Below are positions 1 through 8,165 of a stretch of DNA of 28,384 bases, piece after piece. The position numbers and the translations under genes were made by a program. The first letter of the stretch is position 1, and every line of letters begins with the position of its first letter. The stretch is taken from NCBI GenBank assembly GCA_946482615.1, contig CAMLSF010000029.1, positions 1-28,384 of the forward strand, read 5' to 3'. The notes beneath the pieces are model-generated. The model saw nothing but the letters and a program-made list of their open reading frames with translations. It had not been told where the DNA came from and searched no databases. The DNA comes from an uncultured Chromatiaceae bacterium (GTDB lineage: Bacteria; Pseudomonadota; Gammaproteobacteria; Enterobacterales; Alteromonadaceae).

Positions 1-13
1 ACAAGGATTTTAT

Positions 14-1942
14 ATGAAGCACAGTCCCCTTTATCTGGCGCTGCTGACCGGCACTCTGCTGCTTAGCGCCTGTGATAAAACAGCAAAAACCGATACCGCT
101 ACTCAGGTTGTAGAAACTGCGGTGGAAACAAAAGCAACAGCAGTTCCCAGTTACACTCCAACTCAGTTTTATGCTACCAAGTCCTATACAGGTAACGACA
201 TTAACCACAAAGCCGACGCGCTTCTAGTGGCGTCTGATGAGACTGGTGTTTTTAACCTGTACAAAGTCAGTCTGGACGGTAAAACCTGGACGCCTCTGAC
301 CAGCTCCACCACCGAATCTATTTTACCTATAGGTTGGTTTCCTAAAGATGACCGTGTGCTCTACAGTGCCGATCAGGGCGGTAACGAACTGCATCATGTT
401 TATGTGCGTGAGCTGGATGGTTCAGTCAAAGACTTAACTCCTGGTGATAAACACAAAGCCGAGTTTGTTGGCTGGACAGAGGATGACAAGTTCTGGGTGA
501 TGAGTAACGAGCGGGATCCGAAGTTTTTTGATCTGTACAGCTACGACAGCAGCACCTATCAGCGCACTTTGGTCTATCAGAATAACGAAGGTTATGACAT
601 TGGCGCGTTAAGTGACAATGGCCGTTACATCGCTTTATCCAAAGAGCGTACCAATGCCGATAACAATCTGTATCTGGTCGATTTGCAAAGCGCCGATAAA
701 ACCCCTGTGCATATCACCCCACATCAAGGCAATGTGTCGCATGGTATTTATGGTTTTAGCCGCGACAATAATCAGCTGATTTTTGGCTCAGACGAAAAAT
801 CAGAGTTCAGTGAAGCTTTTGCCTACAACATCAATGAAAAAGCCGTACAGCCCTACAGCAAAGCCGACTGGGACATTATGTACATTAGCTTTAGCAAAGA
901 TAATAAATACAAAGTCGAAGCAGTAAACGCTGATGCCTCCACCAAAATCAGCATCACCGAACTAGCCACAGGCAAAGCTTTGCAGCTGCCAGAGTTACCT
1001 GCTGGTGATTTACGGGGTGTCACCTTTTCGGATGACAGTCAGTATTTAAGCTTCTACGTCAATGCCGACAACAGCCCTTCTAATTTATTTGTCTGGAAAC
1101 TATCCGAACCTAAAGCAGAGCGTTTAACTCAGGCGCTGGATAAAGCCATAGATGAAAACGTGCTGGTGAAAAGTGAAGTGGTGCGTTACCCAAGCTTTGA
1201 TGATTTAGCTATACCTGCACTGTTGTACAAGCCGAAACAAGCCAGCAGCACAGCCAAAGTGCCGGCTTTAATCTGGATCCACGGTGGCCCTGGTGGTCAG
1301 TCCCGCACTGGCTACAGTCCGGCTATTCAGCATCTGGTCAATCAGGGTTATGCGGTGTTAGCGGTCAACAACAGGGGATCCAGCGGTTATGGCAAAACCT
1401 TCTTCCATCTGGATGATTTAAAACACGGTGAACACGATTTACAGGACATAGTGTACGGTAAAAAATACCTGCAATCTTTGGACTGGGTGGCCACTGATCG
1501 TATTGGCGTGATGGGTGGCAGCTACGGCGGTTATCTGACCATGGCAGCTATGGCCTTTACCGATGAGTTTAAAGTCGGCATTAATATTTTTGGGGTCACC
1601 AACTGGGTACGTACTTTAGAAAGTATCCCCGCCTGGTGGGAATCCTTCCGCGAGTCTTTATACGCTGAACTGGGCGACCCGGCCAAAGATGGTGAACGTT
1701 TACGCCGTATTTCGCCTGTATTCCACGGCGATAAGGTGAAAAAACCTGTGCTGGTGGTGCAGGGTGCCAACGACCCTCGTGTATTGCAGGTAGAGAGTGA
1801 TGAAATGGTGGCCGCTATTCGGGCTCAGAATGTGCCTGTTGAGTATGTGTTATTCCCGGATGAAGGCCATGGCTTTTTGAAAAAGGAAAACCGTATCAAG
1901 GCGCAGGAGGCTTATTTAGCCTTTTTGCAAAAATACCTGTAG
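14..1942 (+). CDS. S9 family (prolyl oligopeptidase-type) serine peptidase, lipoprotein
   Basis: This is a 642-residue serine peptidase. It starts with a lipoprotein signal whose lipobox is LLSAC (Cys at about residue 20), so it is probably anchored on the periplasmic side of a membrane. The N-terminal half (about 50-380) is a WD40/beta-propeller-like region typical of S9 peptidases. The C-terminal half is an alpha/beta hydrolase with HGGPGG (oxyanion region), the nucleophile motif GGSYGGY (Ser503), NDPRV (Asp587) and DEGHGF (His619), so the triad is complete. Family knowledge says such enzymes trim short peptides, often at proline or related residues; the exact substrate cannot be read here. 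The ATG is preceded by an AGGA ribosome site. A 9-bp hairpin follows the stop. Confidence 0.93.
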   Translation: MKHSPLYLALLTGTLLLSACDKTAKTDTATQVVETAVETKATAVPSYTPTQFYATKSYTGNDINHKADALLVASDETGVFNLYKVSLDGKTWTPLTSSTTESILPIGWFPKDDRVLYSADQGGNELHHVYVRELDGSVKDLTPGDKHKAEFVGWTEDDKFWVMSNERDPKFFDLYSYDSSTYQRTLVYQNNEGYDIGALSDNGRYIALSKERTNADNNLYLVDLQSADKTPVHITPHQGNVSHGIYGFSRDNNQLIFGSDEKSEFSEAFAYNINEKAVQPYSKADWDIMYISFSKDNKYKVEAVNADASTKISITELATGKALQLPELPAGDLRGVTFSDDSQYLSFYVNADNSPSNLFVWKLSEPKAERLTQALDKAIDENVLVKSEVVRYPSFDDLAIPALLYKPKQASSTAKVPALIWIHGGPGGQSRTGYSPAIQHLVNQGYAVLAVNNRGSSGYGKTFFHLDDLKHGEHDLQDIVYGKKYLQSLDWVATDRIGVMGGSYGGYLTMAAMAFTDEFKVGINIFGVTNWVRTLESIPAWWESFRESLYAELGDPAKDGERLRRISPVFHGDKVKKPVLVVQGANDPRVLQVESDEMVAAIRAQNVPVEYVLFPDEGHGFLKKENRIKAQEAYLAFLQKYL

Positions 1943-1956
1943 CATTTTACTATGCA

Positions 1957-1982
1957 CGGAGCAGATGAAGTCGTCTGCTCCG
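1957..1982 (+). terminator. Probable terminator after the S9 peptidase
   Basis: A perfect 9-bp stem, CGGAGCAGA paired with TCTGCTCCG around an 8-nt loop, lies 14 nt after the stop codon. The tail that follows (CTTAAC) is poor in T, so termination may be weak and the next lipoprotein gene may be partly co-transcribed. Confidence 0.45.
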
Positions 1983-2007
1983 CTTAACAATCAATTATTT
2001 GAGTCTT

Positions 2008-2547
2008 ATGAAAACCTACTCCAGCTTTGTTTTGATCAGTAGTTTGTTATTAACTGCCTGTGCTATGCCACGTTACACTGAGCGGCTGCAGCAGCCTATG
2101 CCTTTGCCCGAAGGCGAATGGACAGTGACACAAAGCAATCCGAATGAGATGGAAAATGTCACGGAAATGCGCTGGCAAGCCGTAGATTCTGACAACTATG
2201 TACAGAGTTTTGTGTTTGAACAGCAGCCCAACAGCGACCTGATGAAAACCAAAACTATTGATGATCAACAAGGTCAGCGGAACTGCGACGAGCTGTTTGA
2301 CAGCCAAATCTTAAGTAAAGAGCCGGTCAATGGTTATCCGGCTTTGGTTTGGGTGTCTGAATGTAAAAGCAAAAGCGGCGCTTATTCCAAAATTCTGCAT
2401 AAATCCATTGCGGGAAAAGAGTCGCTGTATGTCTTTAATAAAGTCTGGCGCAGCCTGCCGTTGCAAACTGAATGGGATTTATGGCTGGACTACACCAATA
2501 AAATCCATATTTGCGATACCAACAGTAAAAGCCAGCCCTGTAAGTAA
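2008..2547 (+). CDS. Hypothetical lipoprotein
   Basis: A 179-residue protein I do not recognise. The N-terminus is a clear lipoprotein signal with lipobox LLTAC (Cys at about 18), so it is a membrane-anchored periplasmic or outer-membrane protein. The rest is polar, with several Trp residues and two Cys near the C-terminus (about residues 169 and 177) that could form a disulfide. An in-frame TTG nine bases upstream (1999) is possible, but the ATG at 2008 puts the signal peptide in its usual form. It is read in the same direction as the S9 peptidase and converges with the next lipoprotein gene nine bases after its stop. No function is proposed. Confidence 0.8.
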   Translation: MKTYSSFVLISSLLLTACAMPRYTERLQQPMPLPEGEWTVTQSNPNEMENVTEMRWQAVDSDNYVQSFVFEQQPNSDLMKTKTIDDQQGQRNCDELFDSQILSKEPVNGYPALVWVSECKSKSGAYSKILHKSIAGKESLYVFNKVWRSLPLQTEWDLWLDYTNKIHICDTNSKSQPCK

Positions 2548-2556
2548 CCTGAACAG

Positions 2557-3120
2557 TTAGTGGTTAGCGGCCAGCTCTTCAGGAAACTCAGAAAAGGCTT
2601 CTTTTGTTACCGCACTGGCTTGTGGTTCGTAGGCACTTGAAGCTTCAAAAAATGCCTGATACAAAGCCTGTGGTAAGAACTTTTCAGCCATCATAAAACG
2701 GGTATCCGTCTGCTTTTCTTTATGATGCCACAGTGTTTGATCTGTAGTCGCAGACACCAGTTTATATTCCAGCTCTACAGTGGCTTCTGACGTCAATAAA
2801 GGAGCACTCTGCTCAGACCAACGCTGAATATCGACATAAAGCACCATATCCACATCGGTCAGGGCCGGTACTTCCGTCAGTTGACGCGCTTGTGCATCGA
2901 CAATCTGAAAGCCCTGCTCCGCCGCTACAGCCGGCACTTCGCGGTTAAAGGCCTGTATTAAGGCATCTGGCACAGCGGCATCACTGTGCACCACAACCAT
3001 GACTTTCTGCGAATTGTCTTTCTGCACCTGCACATAATGCTGCTGATCTTCAGCAACAGAGCTGCAGGCACTCAGATAAAGAGCGGCAGCAGCAGTGGTC
3101 ACCAGCTTAAAGTAGGTCAT
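2557..3120 (-). CDS. Putative lipoprotein, possibly GNA1162/DUF799-like
   Basis: A 187-residue protein with a lipoprotein signal peptide (lipobox LSAC, Cys near residue 19). I chose the ATG at 3120 because GGAGG lies just upstream and the signal peptide starts there; the reading frame is open for 22 more codons. The mid-region (ALTDVDMVLYVDIQRW, then a beta strand with VELEYKLV and DQTLWHHKEK) resembles the GNA1162/DUF799 type of envelope lipoprotein, in which a strand-rich core reports 'is this in the cell or not' style repeats of the CsgG-like fold. This assignment is tentative. The CsgG and DUF4810 partners usually found with that family are not present beside it. Confidence 0.75.
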   Translation of the reverse strand: MTYFKLVTTAAAALYLSACSSVAEDQQHYVQVQKDNSQKVMVVVHSDAAVPDALIQAFNREVPAVAAEQGFQIVDAQARQLTEVPALTDVDMVLYVDIQRWSEQSAPLLTSEATVELEYKLVSATTDQTLWHHKEKQTDTRFMMAEKFLPQALYQAFFEASSAYEPQASAVTKEAFSEFPEELAANH

Positions 3121-3237
3121 ATGTTTGCCTCCTTCCATCGGAAAAATCCTGTAACGCCTGTTACTGCACTGGCTTACTTTATTCATTCAGTCTGGCTTAT
3201 CCGGCTGAACCACAACTTAACCGGTTAAATCAACTGG

Positions 3238-3525
3238 TTAGTTTTTGGTTTCCATTAAGGCCATTAACTTCGCCAGCCGTTGCTGGCATTCTTCCAACTG
3301 GGGACTTTGTTGTGTCACCAGTTGCATTCCTATATTTAACGCCGCCAGCACTATGCTTTGTTCCATCGACAAATGTCCGGCGCCCTGCCGTACCTGCGCA
3401 ATTTTGCTATTAAGCAGCCGTGCCGCTTCCTGCAACCCGGCTTGTTCCTGCAAAGAGCAGCGTAACCAGTATTCCCGGCCTGCTATCACCACTTTTTGCT
3501 CAACGACCAACGGCTGCCTGAGCAT
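3238..3525 (-). CDS. zapA: Cell division protein ZapA
   Basis: A 95-residue cytoplasmic protein with the ZapA pattern: an N-terminal beta-strand region (VVIAGREYWLRC) followed by two helices, the first with EAARLLNSKIAQVR and the second a coiled coil (VLAALNIGMQLV...QRLAKLMALME). ZapA binds FtsZ and bundles its filaments at the Z ring. It lies 2 nt after the small coiled-coil gene and is probably translated from the same mRNA. In many gammaproteobacteria zapA is followed by 6S RNA (ssrS) and a 5-formyl-THF cyclo-ligase gene; here only 117 nt separate it from the next gene, which is unrelated. Confidence 0.9.
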   Translation of the reverse strand: MLRQPLVVEQKVVIAGREYWLRCSLQEQAGLQEAARLLNSKIAQVRQGAGHLSMEQSIVLAALNIGMQLVTQQSPQLEECQQRLAKLMALMETKN

Positions 3526-3527
3526 GA

Positions 3528-3776
3528 TCAGGCCGACAATTGCTGTTCAAACAACTGGGTCAGTTGTTGTAATTTTTGCTGCGCCTTTTGCTTTTGATCA
3601 TCCGACTCCATCGCATGCAGCTGCAAAGTTTCCAGCTGATCGGCGCTTTTCTTTAATTCCTGCTGCAACTGCTGCTCTTTTTGATCCAGCTGTTGTACTT
3701 GTGCTGTCAGTTGTTGGTTCTGTGCAATTAACTGCTGAATTAATCGCTCTAAGGTACTGAATTCGGCTTCAAACAT
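3528..3776 (-). CDS. Small coiled-coil protein (TIGR02449 / ZapB-like) upstream of zapA
   Basis: An 82-residue, almost entirely helical protein, very rich in Gln, Leu and Lys, with continuous heptads from about residue 8 to the end. It matches the small coiled-coil family that precedes zapA in many gammaproteobacteria and is thought to act with it in the divisome, in the manner of ZapB. The ATG at 3776 is preferred over an in-frame ATG six codons upstream because the sequence AGGGG sits in front of it. It is the first gene of a two-gene unit; the spacer to zapA is 2 nt. Confidence 0.82.
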   Translation of the reverse strand: MFEAEFSTLERLIQQLIAQNQQLTAQVQQLDQKEQQLQQELKKSADQLETLQLHAMESDDQKQKAQQKLQQLTQLFEQQLSA

Positions 3777-3879
3777 AAGATCCCCTGAATGCATAAGTGG
3801 GTTGAAAATTGGAGTGGCTACTCCGCAGTTTCAAAGCATAAGCAGGAGGGTTTGAACCTAAGCTGAACGTCTTCAGCAT

Positions 3880-3908
3880 CAAAGAAAAGGGCTGCACAAG
3901 GCAGCCCG
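3880..3908 (-). terminator. Rho-independent terminator of the TonB receptor gene
   Basis: Read on the minus strand, a 7-bp GC-rich stem (GGGCTGC / GCAGCCC, 5-nt loop) is followed by TTTTCTTT. It lies 18 nt beyond the receptor's stop codon. Confidence 0.85.
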
Positions 3909-3925
3909 GAAAACTCAGGATATGA

Positions 3926-6553
3926 TTAGAACTGATAAGCCGCACTCAGGGTCCAGCTACGGCCTTTATGGTTGTATAAACTGGTATCAAAATAATCGCC
4001 ACCAGCAGCCGGATCAAAAGGTGGATCTCTGTCTGTTAAGTTAGCCACAGACAGCGCCAGCTCCGTATTGCTAAGCCCCAGATAACTCACCTGCAGATCC
4101 AACTGAGTGTAACTGGCCACTTTAGCCTGCAAACCCGGATTGCTGCTTTGGGTCGCTACTTTTTGCTCGTAACTGCTGCTGTAGCTGCTGATCAGACTGC
4201 TGCGCCAGTCCGCCACAGACCAGTTCAGACTGGTGCTGTTTTTCCACTGGGGTAAAGCACCAAACTGGTTATTGCCGGCACCGTTAATTTCAGCCTGCCC
4301 TGCCACTAAAGCCTGCTTGTAGCTGATTAAACGTGACCAGACCGATTTAAAGCCCAGTGACTGACCCGAAGCTAAATCCCATCTGTAGTTAAAATCTACG
4401 TCTATACCAGAGGTCGTCCTGCTGCCCTGATTGTTGTATTGATTGCTGACAATCTGCAGGCGGCCCTGGGCATCACGTTTAATACGGTCGGCGTATAAAG
4501 CCGGGTTGTTGACAATAAACTGGGCGTTATCTGCCCCTATGATCTGTTCCTGCTCAATCCGGAACCAATCCACACCAATACTGCCTTGCTGGGTAAAGGA
4601 CCAAATCACGCCTGTATTAAGGTTTTTTGAACGCTCAGGTTGCAGTTCTGGATTACCGGTACGAAGCTGGGTAAAACCACGACGGGCGCCGGGTTCAACA
4701 GGGTCATTCGGGTCAATCACTGTGCCATAACTGATAGTGTTGCTGTTGGCAATTTCAGGCAAAGAAGGGGCACGGAAGCCTTTGGACCAGGACGCCCGTA
4801 CCAACCAGTCTTCCGCCAGCACATAATGCACTCCTACTTTGGGTGAAAAGGCATTACCAAAATCATCGTAATGATCAGAGCGGCCTGCAACACTGGCGGT
4901 TAAATCCTGCAGCAGCGGAATACTGAATTCAGCAAAAGCCGCTTTAATTTCACGTTCACCTTTGACCAGATTAATAGCCGGACGTAATTCAGTACCGGAT
5001 AAAACTTCAGGCGAAGTACCGGCATCCATTTTCTCACGGCGTAAATCTACCCCAGCAGCAAAAGCCAGCGGGCCATGCTCAAGTTCAGTCAATACTGTGC
5101 TGGCACTGGCATTGATGGAACTTAAATGATAAGTGCCGGGACGGCGGGTTTGCAGGCGCAAATCATCCAATACTTCAGCCGAATTTTCGCGGCCGTCAAA
5201 ACGGTAACTGCCATCCTGCAAGGCTTGTTCAAAGGCAAAACGATTGACGAAGTTATCTACATATTCACGCTGATGACTGCTCGATTGCAGCGCATTCAAT
5301 TGTAAATCCCATTCATCGCCCTGATAACGTAAACCCGCCAGCACCCGGCTGAAGATTTGTTTGTTTTCTTTCAGGCGCGGGCCTAAATCAAACAGTGTGT
5401 ATTCAAAAGGTAAAGCTGCATTGGTTGGATTATCCGGATGCCCTACAGGCAAAGCCACTGTGATATCGGTTAAGGTGCTGTTGACCGGATCATAAGCCCG
5501 TAAACCCGCACCAACAGTTAAGGGTGCGCCAAAAATCATCGCCGAATCGTTGTAGCTGTACAGCACCTCAGTGCTGGCTTGCAGCTTATCCGACAACTGA
5601 TAGGTGCCTTGCAAAGAGGCCTGACGGCGGGTCACTTCAGGTTGTAAGGTATTAAAAGGCTGAGCATTAAAAGCACAAACTTCGCCGGCGCGGCCCGGCG
5701 TAAAATCAGTCCATGGCCGTTTTACTGCGCCTTCAGGGCAGGTTGCAAAAGCTGCAGGTGAAGACGGGTTTTGCAGGCTGTTGGCGCCCTGACTGCTCCA
5801 GCCGGATAACTTACCGCCCGGTAAATGACGGAAATCCCCGCTGCTGAGTAAATCCCTGTCGCTGGCATCCAGCCGCTCACGGTCAAACCAGTCCAGAGTT
5901 AAACTCAGGTTATAACCATCCTGATTTAAATCCCCTGTACCAGTTACTAAACCCAAGGCCTGCTGCTCTAAACCACCCTGAGTGGCAGCACCAGTCGAGG
6001 CTTTTATTTCAGTGTCCTGTACATTCTTTTTCAGAATAATGTTCACTACCCCAGCTATGGCGTCTGAGCCATACACCGAAGATGCACCATCTTTTAATAC
6101 TTCAATCCGCGCTACTGCGCTTAACGGCAAGGCGTTTAAATCAACAAAAGTATCCTGGGTATTCAGGGCAAAACCATAGTTAGATACCCGCTGGCCATTC
6201 ACCAGCACCAGGGTGTTTTTTGGGCTTAAACCACGTAAGCCGATGGAAGCTGAACCTGCAGAAAAGCTGCCTGTGTATTGTTCGTCGAAGCTGTTGCCTG
6301 AATTGACCGTCAAATCACGTAACACATCTGTCAGGGTCACTTTGCCACTGGCTTTAATATCTTCAGCCGTAACTTGCAGCAAAGGTGTGGCATTTTCCTG
6401 CTGCACTCTTTTGATCAGTGAACCTGTGACCTGAATACGTTCCACTTTGTTTTCAGCCGAGTTTTCCTCTGCCAGCGCAGGAGTGAGCACAGAAACAGCC
6501 AAAGCCAGCAGGCTAAGCTTAGGCGCAAAGCCAGAACCAGTTGTTTTTAACAT
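3926..6553 (-). CDS. TonB-dependent outer-membrane receptor, MetJ-box regulated
   Basis: An 875-residue receptor with a Sec signal peptide (cleavage probably after LTPALA, about residue 28), a TonB-box-like segment (KVERIQVTGS), a plug domain (about 45-180, with LKDGASSVYGSDAIAGVVNI) and a 22-strand barrel ending in an aromatic C-terminus (AAYQF), which is the outer-membrane assembly signal. It imports an unknown substrate using proton-motive force through TonB-ExbBD. The sequence does not reveal the ligand, but the promoter carries three tandem MetJ-type boxes, and the leader carries a Cys-rich ORF. This suggests a role in sulfur amino acid, or related cofactor, acquisition. That is inference from regulation, not from the protein. 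Confidence 0.92.
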   Translation of the reverse strand: MLKTTGSGFAPKLSLLALAVSVLTPALAEENSAENKVERIQVTGSLIKRVQQENATPLLQVTAEDIKASGKVTLTDVLRDLTVNSGNSFDEQYTGSFSAGSASIGLRGLSPKNTLVLVNGQRVSNYGFALNTQDTFVDLNALPLSAVARIEVLKDGASSVYGSDAIAGVVNIILKKNVQDTEIKASTGAATQGGLEQQALGLVTGTGDLNQDGYNLSLTLDWFDRERLDASDRDLLSSGDFRHLPGGKLSGWSSQGANSLQNPSSPAAFATCPEGAVKRPWTDFTPGRAGEVCAFNAQPFNTLQPEVTRRQASLQGTYQLSDKLQASTEVLYSYNDSAMIFGAPLTVGAGLRAYDPVNSTLTDITVALPVGHPDNPTNAALPFEYTLFDLGPRLKENKQIFSRVLAGLRYQGDEWDLQLNALQSSSHQREYVDNFVNRFAFEQALQDGSYRFDGRENSAEVLDDLRLQTRRPGTYHLSSINASASTVLTELEHGPLAFAAGVDLRREKMDAGTSPEVLSGTELRPAINLVKGEREIKAAFAEFSIPLLQDLTASVAGRSDHYDDFGNAFSPKVGVHYVLAEDWLVRASWSKGFRAPSLPEIANSNTISYGTVIDPNDPVEPGARRGFTQLRTGNPELQPERSKNLNTGVIWSFTQQGSIGVDWFRIEQEQIIGADNAQFIVNNPALYADRIKRDAQGRLQIVSNQYNNQGSRTTSGIDVDFNYRWDLASGQSLGFKSVWSRLISYKQALVAGQAEINGAGNNQFGALPQWKNSTSLNWSVADWRSSLISSYSSSYEQKVATQSSNPGLQAKVASYTQLDLQVSYLGLSNTELALSVANLTDRDPPFDPAAGGDYFDTSLYNHKGRSWTLSAAYQF

Positions 6554-6580
6554 AAAGACCTCAAAATTGGATAAAGCTGT

Positions 6581-6604
6581 GTCAGGGCGGATTTAACGCC
6601 TGAC
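6581..6604 (-). promoter_or_regulatory. Leader hairpin just upstream of the TonB receptor start
   Basis: Read on the minus strand, GTCAGGCG and CGCCCTGAC pair with a single bulge around a 7-nt loop, 28 nt before the receptor's ATG. It has no T-run. Together with a second hairpin at about 6638-6655 (GCGGT-TTA-ACCGC, followed by CTTTTTAT) it could form alternative structures that respond to translation of the leader ORF. Function is not shown. Confidence 0.4.
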
Positions 6605-6696
6605 CAGACAAATTAATTTTTTATAAAAAGCTGAATGAAGCGGTTAAACCGCAGCGTTTTGTGCAACTGACAAGCAGTAGCCAGAACGCAAAAGAC

Positions 6697-6798
6697 TTAG
6701 CAGCACATCCAAAGACGCTCTGAACAATGAGGCATTCGACAACAACGCAAAAGTGCAGTGGCGGAAGAGGCACAAAAGCGAAGTGAAACAGTAAACAT
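6697..6798 (-). CDS. Possible cysteine-rich leader peptide of the TonB receptor gene
   Basis: A 33-codon ORF in the 5' leader, from ATG (6798) to TAA (6697). An AAGGG ribosome site lies about 9 nt upstream. Six of the 33 residues are Cys, including LLRCCR near the middle and MCC at the end, and three are Met. Cys-rich upstream ORFs are a known way to sense cysteine supply through ribosome stalling. This one is followed by hairpins and then the receptor gene about 143 nt on. It could also be a chance ORF in a spacer. Confidence 0.4.
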   Translation of the reverse strand: MFTVSLRFCASSATALLRCCRMPHCSERLWMCC

Positions 6799-6928
6799 AG
6801 GTTTTTACCCTTACAACAAAACCGGCATCCAGCGGACTGATTTGCCTGAATTACAGCTCAATAATGGATCTGACAGTCATACTCCGACTATGGAAGAGTG
6901 AAGTGCAGAACAGCAGACCGAAACACCC

Positions 6929-6962
6929 AAACGTTTAGACGTCCAGACGGGCGCGCATAATA
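6929..6962 (-). promoter_or_regulatory. Promoter with tandem MetJ operator for the TonB receptor
   Basis: Three 8-bp boxes lie in exact 8-bp phase: AAACGTTT (6929-6936), AGACGTCC (6937-6944) and AGACGGGC (6945-6952). The MetJ consensus is a tandem repeat of AGACGTCT. On the minus strand a -10 like TATTAT (6957-6962) lies just upstream, so bound MetJ would cover the start of transcription. A -35 is weak (TTGCTT with a short spacer). The resulting 5' leader would be about 390 nt long. Confidence 0.65.
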
Positions 6963-7092
6963 CTGAAATCCATGTCGAAGCAAAAGTTATTTTTTGTGAC
7001 TTTTTATTCCATATAGGTATAAGAAGTGAAATTTCATCTGGGAACGGTTTTAAAAAAGAGGAATGGCTGAGCGAACAAATTGGAAAAGCAGG

Positions 7093-7284
7093 TTAGATAC
7101 TGCAAACAAAAAGGGCAGAATCATCACGCTTCTGCCCTTGTTTAAACTTCTGGCGGCTGTAGGAGCCTTTGCCTTTTTTCGCTTTCACCACCTGCATCCG
7201 AAACAAGGTGCTGGTCACTAAAGCTTTGAGTGCATTATCCCGGATTTCGCCGCGGCCATGCTCTGCCGTTGGTTTTTTTGCCAT
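7093..7284 (-). CDS. arfA: Alternative ribosome-rescue factor ArfA
   Basis: A 63-residue protein with the ArfA core: GRGEIRDNALKALVTSTLFR followed by a basic stretch with KAKKGKGSY. ArfA enters ribosomes stalled on mRNA without a stop codon and recruits RF2 to free the chain, as a backup for tmRNA. The ATG at 7284 follows AGGAGG; the frame is open nine codons further. The last ~20 codons overlap an intrinsic terminator (7102-7141), so most transcripts would end before the stop codon. This is the known ArfA arrangement: truncated mRNA makes a shortened active protein when tmRNA fails, and a tagged, degraded one otherwise. Confidence 0.93.
   Translation of the reverse strand: MAKKPTAEHGRGEIRDNALKALVTSTLFRMQVVKAKKGKGSYSRQKFKQGQKRDDSALFVCSI
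7102..7141 (-). terminator. Intrinsic terminator inside the arfA coding region
   Basis: Read on the minus strand, a perfect 10-bp stem (AAGGGCAGAA / TTCTGCCCTT, 9-nt loop, 7111-7139) is followed by TTTTTGTTT. The arfA stop codon (7093-7095) lies beyond it, so terminated mRNA has no stop codon. Confidence 0.92.
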
Positions 7285-7484
7285 AAGGCCTCCTGTGTAA
7301 AAAACGCGCAAAGTGTAGAGCCAAAACTTGCGGGAGTAAATTACTGATCTGGATTTATTTTAAAGCTGCTCTGTGCAATAAAGTGTATTGCGCCGCTGTT
7401 GTTGCGACAAAAACCAGCTTGCGTCTTGATATTCGGTCTCAAGGTAACCAGATCCAGACTAATTCCCCTCATTCAGGATCTGTG

Positions 7485-8138
7485 ATGAAAAACCTGCATA
7501 TAGATTTAGTCTCCGATATTGCCTGCCCCTGGTGTGCTATTGGTTATGCCCGGCTGGAACAAGCCATGGCCAGCATCAAGGACAAAGTCAGCGTCAGTAT
7601 TCAGTGGCGCTCTTTTGAGTTAAACCCGGATCCGCACTTAGTTCCTGAGCCCATTTTGCCTGCACTGAGCAAAAAATATGGCCGCAGCGAAGCGGAAATG
7701 CGCGCGAATCAGGATGCGATGATTAAGGTAGCAACTGATCTTGGGCTGAATTTTGAAAAAATGCAGCAACGTTTTACCTGCAACACCTTTGACGCCCACC
7801 GTCTGGTGAAATGGGCGGCTGCTTTTGATAAACAAACAGCGATGAAACAGGCCTTATTTGAAGCCTATTTTGGTTTTGCCGAGGATGTATCCAAAGCGCA
7901 GGTTCTGCAAAAATGTGCAGAAAAAGCCGGACTGAACGCAGATGAAGCATTAAAAGTACTGCAGTCAGAGCAGTTTATTGATGAAGTGCGCGCCGAAGAA
8001 GCTCAGTATCAGCAAGCCGGTATCAGTTCAGTACCAGCTTTTGTGATCAATCAGCGTTATCTGATTTCCGGTGCACAAGACTCAGCCACTCTGGCTGCAA
8101 GTCTGCTGCAGATTGCTGATGAAATGACCACAGAATAA
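7485..8138 (+). CDS. DsbA-family thiol oxidoreductase (FrnE-like)
   Basis: A 217-residue thioredoxin-fold protein without a signal peptide, so cytoplasmic. The CPWC redox motif is at residues 14-17 (SDIACPWCAIG), followed by a helical insertion and, near the C-terminus, the cis-proline loop SSVPAFVIN and SGAQD typical of the FrnE / 2-hydroxychromene-2-carboxylate isomerase branch of the DsbA superfamily. It probably reduces or isomerises disulfides, or acts on glutathione-linked substrates; the sequence does not settle which. I chose the ATG at 7485 because the protein family starts at this point and AGGA lies upstream, although the frame is open for 34 codons more. The next gene starts 27 nt after its stop, suggesting co-transcription. 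Confidence 0.88.
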   Translation: MKNLHIDLVSDIACPWCAIGYARLEQAMASIKDKVSVSIQWRSFELNPDPHLVPEPILPALSKKYGRSEAEMRANQDAMIKVATDLGLNFEKMQQRFTCNTFDAHRLVKWAAAFDKQTAMKQALFEAYFGFAEDVSKAQVLQKCAEKAGLNADEALKVLQSEQFIDEVRAEEAQYQQAGISSVPAFVINQRYLISGAQDSATLAASLLQIADEMTTE

Positions 8139-8165
8139 TAACCAATACAGGTATAAAGGTACGGT

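Noticed and set aside
6799..6928. SAM or cobalamin riboswitch in the TonB receptor leader
   Set aside because: I could not find the conserved core of either class; only short local stems such as AGTC/GACT were seen.
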